64,000 bases of DNA from Solirubrobacteraceae bacterium (GTDB lineage: Bacteria > Actinomycetota > Thermoleophilia > Solirubrobacterales > Solirubrobacteraceae). Location: positions 145,949 through 209,948 of the forward strand of contig JAPSGI010000005.1 in NCBI GenBank assembly GCA_031177685.1, written 5' to 3'. The stretch's first letter is position 1, and each line of letters starts with the position of its first letter. The position numbers and the translations under genes are program-made. The notes below the pieces were generated by a model. It was not told where the DNA came from. It saw nothing but the letters and a program-made list of their open reading frames with translations, and made no database searches. Of the stretch, positions 58,827 through 64,000 are shown one piece after another.

Positions 58827-59744
58827 TTACGACCAGGCGCGCAGGTAGGGCAGCGGGTCGATCGCATGGCCGCCGCTCCACCAGCCGCCGGCCCACAGCT
58901 CGAAGTGCAGGTGGGGGCCGGTCGAGTGGCCGGTGGAGCCGACCGATCCGATTCGCTGGCCCGCGTCGACGGCCTGTCCCTCGCGGACGATCGTGGAGCC
59001 GGCGAGGAGGTGGAAGAAGACGTAGGCGTGGTCGCGCTCGGCGTCCCTGACCACGACGTAGTAGCCGGAGCCGGCGCCGTAGCCGGTGGCGAGCACCGTG
59101 CCGCGGCGCGGTGAGACGAGCGGGGTGCCGGAGGCGGCGGCGATGTCCACGCCGTTGTGCTTGTGGTCGCCGCGGTCCACGCCGAAGCCGTCGCCGAACG
59201 TGTGCGGGCCGCGAACGGGGAAGACGCCGCTCGCCGCGGGGGCGGGCGCGGGTGCAGGGGCGGGCGCCGGCTTGCGCCGCGGCCGCACGCGGACGGTGAG
59301 CGTGGCGCGGGCCGCCCGGGCGAGCGGCCGCCCGCGCGAGTCGACGACGCGCAGGGTGAGCAGCTGGACTCCGGGGGCGACGCCGGCGCGCGTCCAGCGG
59401 CGGGTGACCGAGCGTCCCGTGGGAACGCGGCCGAGGGAGACGCGGCGGACCGTGCGCGTGCCGCGCCGCTGGACGGACAGCACGACGCGAACCGCACGCA
59501 GGTTGACGGCGTCCACGCGGAAGCGCAGCGCCGTCGCCGCGCCGCCCCACACGACCGACCGCGGAGAGGCCGAGAACGCGCGGATGACGGGTGGGATGCG
59601 GAATGGGCGACCCGCCGTGTTGCCGCCGGTGACGCCGGGCGTCTGCACCGGCGCGGTCCCACCCGTGGCCTGCGCGTCCGCCGCCGCGGGGACGGCGAGG
59701 AGAAGGGCGCAGATGAGCAGGGCTCGCCTCATGCCAGGAGACAT
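58827..59744 (-). CDS. secreted M23 (LytM) metallopeptidase
   Basis: A 305-residue exported protein. A signal peptide occupies the first 25 residues, a beta-sandwich-like region (about 50-155) follows, then an Ala-Pro repeat linker (KPAPAPAPAPAPAASG), and a C-terminal M23 domain with zinc ligands in KHNGVDIAAASG (H-x-x-x-D) and PHLHFELWAGG (HxH). It should cut peptidoglycan cross-links or bind them. Start may be the ATG at 59744 or 59732. It lies 32 nt from the tRNA, on the same strand. Confidence 0.9.
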   Translation of the reverse strand: MSPGMRRALLICALLLAVPAAADAQATGGTAPVQTPGVTGGNTAGRPFRIPPVIRAFSASPRSVVWGGAATALRFRVDAVNLRAVRVVLSVQRRGTRTVRRVSLGRVPTGRSVTRRWTRAGVAPGVQLLTLRVVDSRGRPLARAARATLTVRVRPRRKPAPAPAPAPAPAASGVFPVRGPHTFGDGFGVDRGDHKHNGVDIAAASGTPLVSPRRGTVLATGYGAGSGYYVVVRDAERDHAYVFFHLLAGSTIVREGQAVDAGQRIGSVGSTGHSTGPHLHFELWAGGWWSGGHAIDPLPYLRAWS

Positions 59745-59867
59745 CGACAGCTTTGGCCCGAGCGCGAGGCCTCATATGCGCCCTTGCGCACGTTATTGGC
59801 ACGAACCTGCAGCGACCCGGTGCGCCTCGCAAGCGACTATGCACGGGCTTCTATGCGGAAAGGATGC

Positions 59868-62144
59868 TCAGCGGTCGAGCATCCGCGCCATCAGCTCGCG
59901 CGAGCCCTCCTTGGAGAGCGGCTCGTTGAGGTTCCCGCACTTGGGCGACTGGACGCAGGAGGGGCAGCCCGACCGGCACGGGCATTCCGCGACCAGCCGG
60001 TGCGCGTCGGCGACCAGCGTCTCGAACTCCCGGAAGCCCTGGCGCGTGATCCCGACGCCGCCCGGGTGGCCGTCGTAGACGAAGATCGTCGGGCGACCCG
60101 TCTGGTCGTGGTAGTTGGTGGACAGCCCGCCGATGTCCCAGCGGTCGCACATCGCCAGCAGCGGCAGCACCGCGATCTGCCCGTGCTCCGCCGCGTGCAG
60201 CGATCCCAGGAGCCGCTCGAGCGGGAAGTCCGCCTCCAGCAGGTCGTCGGGCAGCTCGTACCACAGCGCCTGGGTGGCGAACGTCGTCTCGGGCAGGTCG
60301 AGCCCGACGAAGTCGATCGGCTCCTGGTCGCCCAGCCGCTTGCGCTGGTAGCCCAGGACCTGCTCGGTCACCGACACCATCCCGTAGGACAGCGTCACGC
60401 CGAGCGTCTCGCGCCGGTCCAGCAGCCGCTCGATCTCGGTGGTGGTCTCCTTCTTGGGCTGGGTGAACCAGTCGCCGTCGAAGGGGCGCACCAGCGCCTG
60501 GCGCGTCTCCAGGTCCAGCGCCTGCACCTCGTAGGAGCGCCCCATGTGCAGGTAGACGGCCCCGTCGTGCGCGGTGCCCATCGCCCGCGCCGCCTCGATC
60601 GTCCCGATCATCTCGCCCGAGGAGGTGTCGACCACCGCGAAGGAGTCCGCACTGGAAGAGCGCAGCGAGACCTCGGCCGCGGGGTAGTCCTGCGGGCGGC
60701 GCGGGACGAACGTGCCGTTGCGCTCGCGCAGCTCCCCGCGCGCCACCAGCCGCTGCGCCCACGCGAGCGTGCGCGGCCCCAGGAACTCCCTGTCGGACGC
60801 GTCCAGCGGCCCCTCGTGCGCCGCGCAGCGCAGGTGCTGGAGGTAGATGTCCTCGGACTCGTGGTCGAGGATCGCCGCCTCCACCGGGCGGTCGAGGAAC
60901 TCGTCCGGGTGGCGGCAGAAGAACTGATCCAGGGCGTCCTCGCCGGCCACGTAGACCGCCAGTCCCCGGCCGCGGCGGCCGGCGCGGCCCCACATCTGGC
61001 GCAGCGACGCCACGGTGCCGGGGAACGTCACGCAGACCGCCGCGTCCAGCGCGCCGATGTCTATGCCCAGCTCCAGCGCGTCGGTGGTCACGACGGCGCG
61101 CAGCTCGCCCTCCACCAGCGCGCGCTCCAGCTCGCGCCGCTGCGCCGGGGTGTAGCCGGCGCGGTAGGGCGCCACAGCGGCGGCCAGCTCGGGCGCGCTC
61201 TCGCCCAGGCGCATCTGCGCCTGGCGCGCGATCACCTCCACCGCCTTGCGCGACTTGATGAAGCAGATCGTGCGGGCGCCCGCCGCCACGAGGTCGGCCA
61301 CCAGCTCGGAGGCCTCGGCCAGCGCCGAGCGCCGCGAGCCCAGCGCCTCGTCGACCAGCGGCGGGTTCCACATCGCCAGGGTCCGCGCCGCGCCGGGCGA
61401 GCCGTCGCGGTCGACCAGCTCGAAGTCCTCCAGCCCCGTCAGGCGCTCCGCCAGGTCCACGGGGTTGGCGATCGTGGCGGAGGCGAGCAGGAAGCGCGGG
61501 GCCGTCCCGTACGCGCCGGCGATCCGCCGCAGCCGGCGCAGCACGTTGCCCACGTGCGAGCCGAACACACCCCGGTATACGTGCGCCTCGTCGACCACGA
61601 CCGCCGCGAGGTTGGCGAACAGGTCGCCCCACGCGCCGTGGTTGGGCAGCACGCCCACGTGCAACATGTCGGGGTTGGTGAGGACGACGTTGGCCTTGCG
61701 GCGGATCGCGGCGCGCTCGGCGCGCGGGGTGTCGCCGTCGTAGATCGCGGGGCGCAGCTGCTTGAGGCCGAGCGCGTGCAGCGCGCGCGCCTGGTCCTGG
61801 GCCAGGGCCTTGGTGGGGTAGAGGTACAGCGCCCGCGCGCGCGGGTCCGCGCACAGCACGTCGAGGACCGGCAGGTTGAAGGCCAGCGACTTGCCCGAGG
61901 CGGTGCCGGTGGTGACCACGACGGGGCCGCGCTCCGCCGCCTCCAGCGCCTGCGCCTGGTGGGTGTAGAGCGCGTCGACGCCGGCGCGCCCGAGCGCGTC
62001 GCGCAGCGCGGGGTGCAGATCGCCAGGGACCGGGACGGTCCGCGCGTCACGGCCGCCGTCGCGCGCCTGGCGGACCAGCCGCTCGTCGGCGCGGCCGGCG
62101 TCCAGCAGCGCGTCCCAGGGCTCGACCTCGCGGGTGACGCTCAC
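59868..62144 (-). CDS. MrfA/YprA-type superfamily 2 helicase with DUF1998
   Basis: A 758-residue helicase. Motif I is TTGTASGKSLAFNLPV, motif II VVVDEAHVYRG, motif III LLASATIANP and motif VI MWGRAGRRGRG. The C-terminal DUF1998 region has a four-cysteine zinc site (ECPCRSGCPSCVQSPKCGN). This is the arrangement of Bacillus MrfA, which repairs mitomycin-type DNA damage, and YprA. A Lhr-like helicase is the nearest alternative, but the length and zinc motif favour MrfA. Start GTG 62144 overlaps the EAL gene stop by 4 nt. Confidence 0.92.
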   Translation of the reverse strand: MSVTREVEPWDALLDAGRADERLVRQARDGGRDARTVPVPGDLHPALRDALGRAGVDALYTHQAQALEAAERGPVVVTTGTASGKSLAFNLPVLDVLCADPRARALYLYPTKALAQDQARALHALGLKQLRPAIYDGDTPRAERAAIRRKANVVLTNPDMLHVGVLPNHGAWGDLFANLAAVVVDEAHVYRGVFGSHVGNVLRRLRRIAGAYGTAPRFLLASATIANPVDLAERLTGLEDFELVDRDGSPGAARTLAMWNPPLVDEALGSRRSALAEASELVADLVAAGARTICFIKSRKAVEVIARQAQMRLGESAPELAAAVAPYRAGYTPAQRRELERALVEGELRAVVTTDALELGIDIGALDAAVCVTFPGTVASLRQMWGRAGRRGRGLAVYVAGEDALDQFFCRHPDEFLDRPVEAAILDHESEDIYLQHLRCAAHEGPLDASDREFLGPRTLAWAQRLVARGELRERNGTFVPRRPQDYPAAEVSLRSSSADSFAVVDTSSGEMIGTIEAARAMGTAHDGAVYLHMGRSYEVQALDLETRQALVRPFDGDWFTQPKKETTTEIERLLDRRETLGVTLSYGMVSVTEQVLGYQRKRLGDQEPIDFVGLDLPETTFATQALWYELPDDLLEADFPLERLLGSLHAAEHGQIAVLPLLAMCDRWDIGGLSTNYHDQTGRPTIFVYDGHPGGVGITRQGFREFETLVADAHRLVAECPCRSGCPSCVQSPKCGNLNEPLSKEGSRELMARMLDR

Positions 62145-63589
62145 GCGCTCGATGGTACGCGCGCCGCGAGCCAGGCCGAGAACTCCTCGCCCGGCAGCGG
62201 CCGCGTGAGCGCGTAGCCCTGGACGAAGTCGCATCCCAGCGCGACCAGGGCCGCCCACGTCTCCTCGTCCTCGACGCCCTCGGCGATCACCGACAGCCCG
62301 AGCGCGTGGGCCAGCTCCACGATCGAGCGCACGATCGTGTCGTCGCCCTCGCGGGCCATGCGCATGACGAAGCTCTGGTCGATCTTCAGCGTGTCCAGCG
62401 GCAGCTCGTGCAGGCGCGCCAGCGACGAGTAGCCGGTCCCGAAGTCGTCGATCGCGATCAGGCCCACGCCCATCTCGGTGAGGCGCCGCAGGATCCCCGC
62501 CGCCGCGGCGGCGTCGGCCATCACCGCGCCCTCGGTGACCTCGACCTCCAGGGCGTCCGCGGGCACGCCCGAGCGCTCCAGCAGCGCCGCGATCTCCAGC
62601 GGCAGGCGCCGCTCGGGGAGGATCGCGCCCGAGACGTTGACCGCCACGCGCAGCTCCACGCCGGCGTCGCGCCAGCGCCGGCACTGCTCCAGCGTGAGCT
62701 CGAACACCCGCAGCGTCAGCGGCCACATCACGTCGGTGCCCTCCACCGCCGCCACGAAGCGCTCCGGGCTGACCGGCCCGCGCCGCGGGTGCTCCCAGCG
62801 CACCAGCGCCTCCACCGTGTGCACGCGCCCGCTGGCGGCCTCGGCGATCGGCTGAAAGTGCACGGACAGCTCGTCGCGGTCCAGCGCCCGGCGCAGCTCG
62901 CGCACCAGCTCGACGCGGCGGGGGTCGTACTGCGCGCGCAGGGCGCGCCCCGCTCGGCGCAGCCCGGGAAACGCAAGCGCGTAGGCCAGCAGGCCGACGA
63001 CCGCCAGTGTGAGCCACAGCCGGCGCCGGCGGTCGCGCACGTCGGCCGCCACGGCGCCGTAGGGCAGCGACAGCTCCAGCGCCGCCGCCACCGGCTCGCC
63101 GCGACGGCGCACGATCGGGACCGCCGTCTGCAGGACGTCGCCGCGGACCGCGGTGGCGCTGGCGCCGTCCAGCGCTTCGCGCACGCTGGAAGGCGGCGGC
63201 GAGCGCCGGCCGATCAGCCCGCGGTCGCGGGCGTAGACGATCGTCCCGTCGCGTCCCCACACGCGCATGTCGATCGCGGACTCGCGCTCGCGCGCCGACG
63301 CGAGCTGGCGATCGAGCTCGGTCAGGTCGCGCGCGCTCAGGGGCTCGCCGAACGGTGGTAGCCGCGGCGCGAACCCGGCGCGCGCCGCGAGCTGGGCGCT
63401 GTCCTTGGCACGCTCGAACGCCTCGTCCTCGATCTGCGTCTCGACGATGCGGCCGATGAGCAGCGCGAAGGCCGCCACGCCGAGCAGCGCGACGAGCGTG
63501 ATCGACGTCACGAAGCTCTGCCGCCAGCGGTTGCGCACGGCGCGCGCGAAGCCGAGGACCTGCTTGGGCGGGCGGGGGGAGTTGTCCAT
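62141..63589 (-). CDS. membrane-bound EAL-domain c-di-GMP phosphodiesterase
   Basis: A 482-residue protein. Two transmembrane helices (about 25-47 and 190-207) enclose an outer sensory domain of about 140 residues; residues about 230-475 are an EAL domain. The motifs EALVRWEHP, NVSG, EVTEGAVM, IDDFGTGYSSLARL and KIDQSFVMR together with EGVEDEE preserve the metal and base residues, so it should be active on c-di-GMP. No GGDEF domain is attached. Start ATG 63589 is 32 nt from the divergent gene at 63622. It is coupled to the MrfA-type helicase gene. Confidence 0.93.
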   Translation of the reverse strand: MDNSPRPPKQVLGFARAVRNRWRQSFVTSITLVALLGVAAFALLIGRIVETQIEDEAFERAKDSAQLAARAGFAPRLPPFGEPLSARDLTELDRQLASARERESAIDMRVWGRDGTIVYARDRGLIGRRSPPPSSVREALDGASATAVRGDVLQTAVPIVRRRGEPVAAALELSLPYGAVAADVRDRRRRLWLTLAVVGLLAYALAFPGLRRAGRALRAQYDPRRVELVRELRRALDRDELSVHFQPIAEAASGRVHTVEALVRWEHPRRGPVSPERFVAAVEGTDVMWPLTLRVFELTLEQCRRWRDAGVELRVAVNVSGAILPERRLPLEIAALLERSGVPADALEVEVTEGAVMADAAAAAGILRRLTEMGVGLIAIDDFGTGYSSLARLHELPLDTLKIDQSFVMRMAREGDDTIVRSIVELAHALGLSVIAEGVEDEETWAALVALGCDFVQGYALTRPLPGEEFSAWLAARVPSSA

Positions 63590-63621
63590 CCGGAGGCGCC
63601 TCCGGGGCTACGATAGTCGCG

Positions 63622-64000
63622 GTGACCCCGGGAGGACGCTCACTTCGCCGGCTCGCCGGCTCCGCGGGGGGAAAGGTCGGTATGGCGGCCGCCATGCTGG
63701 CGGCGGCGGCGATCGTCGTGGTGAGCGCCGGCGGCGGCGGGCTCTTCGGCCCGCTCGGATCGTTCGTCTCCGGCGCCGGCGCGCACAGCGCCGTGGAGCG
63801 CGGGGACGGTGCGGAATCCCCCGCCGGCGCGATCGTCGCGGCCGCCGCCGAGACGCCGCTCGCGACCGTGCGCCGGGACGCCGCCGGGCGCCCGCGCGGC
63901 GAGGGCCGGCGGCCCGAGGGCGGCCGTCGCGTCCCGCGGGGACCGGCCCCGCGCGGGCCGGGCGCTCCGGCGGCGTCCCGGCGCACGGTCGCGAGCGGCG
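63622..64000 (+). CDS. start of a secreted or single-pass membrane protein, cut off by the window
   Basis: The first 126 codons are present. A basic start (VTPGGRSLRRLAG) is followed by a hydrophobic helix (MAAAMLAAAAIVVVSAGGGG), as in a signal peptide or membrane anchor. The remainder is Gly/Pro/Arg/Ala-rich and of low complexity. The start is a GTG 32 nt from the EAL gene on the other strand, so the promoters must overlap. No family can be assigned until the rest is seen. Confidence 0.55.
   Translation, partial: MTPGGRSLRRLAGSAGGKVGMAAAMLAAAAIVVVSAGGGGLFGPLGSFVSGAGAHSAVERGDGAESPAGAIVAAAAETPLATVRRDAAGRPRGEGRRPEGGRRVPRGPAPRGPGAPAASRRTVASG

Noticed and set aside
59157..62216. 1019-codon plus-strand frame
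   Set aside because: Antisense to the M23 and helicase genes, with low-complexity Arg/Val/Gln composition.
1..64000. CRISPR arrays, rRNA genes and intact insertion sequences
   Set aside because: No regularly spaced repeats, no rRNA-like sequence and no intact transposase were found anywhere in the window.

Overview
The window is very GC-rich DNA packed with overlapping start and stop codons (GTGA, ATGA, TTGA). Many starts are GTG or TTG, and gene families such as BldC-like and PafBC-type regulators, an LAxTG-anchored surface protein, ECF sigma factors and Lhr point to an actinobacterium. A deep lineage such as the Thermoleophilia/Solirubrobacterales fits best, but that placement is inference from gene content, not from a marker gene.

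1-9.6 kb: the start of an alpha/beta hydrolase, a lipoprotein, a BldC-like regulator, an HD-GYP c-di-GMP phosphodiesterase with a membrane sensor, a 29-residue membrane peptide, a MerR/CarH-like regulator, a zinc-ribbon protein, a NarL-type two-component system whose kinase carries the same membrane domain as the HD-GYP protein, an ECF sigma factor with a DUF4349 protein, a glycerophosphodiesterase and a Nei-type glycosylase.

9.6-18.2 kb: one leftward run. It starts with an LAFTG-anchored surface protein and continues through a small membrane-anchored protein, TetR, family 5 uracil-DNA glycosylase, the giant helicase Lhr, a cupredoxin-like lipoprotein and Nei. It is a DNA-repair neighbourhood with cell-surface genes attached.

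18.3-28.9 kb: a PIG-V-like mannosyltransferase, dTDP-sugar genes rmlB, rmlD and rmlA (no rmlC seen), a DUF5679 peptide, a PNPOx-like flavoprotein, two TPR-like proteins, a fused PafB-PafC regulator and a YhaM-like nuclease.

29-44.5 kb: short-chain dehydrogenases, a MalT-like LuxR ATPase coupled to an EcsC protein, a hydrolase plus PhaC-like synthase, a YbhN-type flippase-like protein, aldehyde and alcohol dehydrogenases, a phosphodiesterase-glycosyltransferase fusion and a secreted S15-type peptidase.

44.5-58.8 kb: a region of visibly different composition (many A/T-ending codons, long non-coding gaps) that abuts tRNA-Phe(GAA). What looks like a frameshifted tyrosine-integrase remnant lies right against the tRNA 3' end. 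The region carries a complete Opp/Dpp-type ABC importer, a DegT-family aminotransferase, an amidase, a Gfo/Idh/MocA dehydrogenase and two closely related LacI regulators. I read it as an acquired uptake and catabolic locus. Its most striking feature is a ~205-nt module that occurs twice in opposite orientation. Each copy has the same TTGACA-17-TTAGAT promoter and conserved downstream leader. One copy drives the importer operon rightward and the other drives the aminotransferase leftward.

58.8-64 kb: an M23 peptidase, a MrfA/YprA-type helicase overlapping an EAL phosphodiesterase, and the start of a secreted or membrane protein running off the end. With HD-GYP and EAL proteins both present, c-di-GMP turnover is represented twice.
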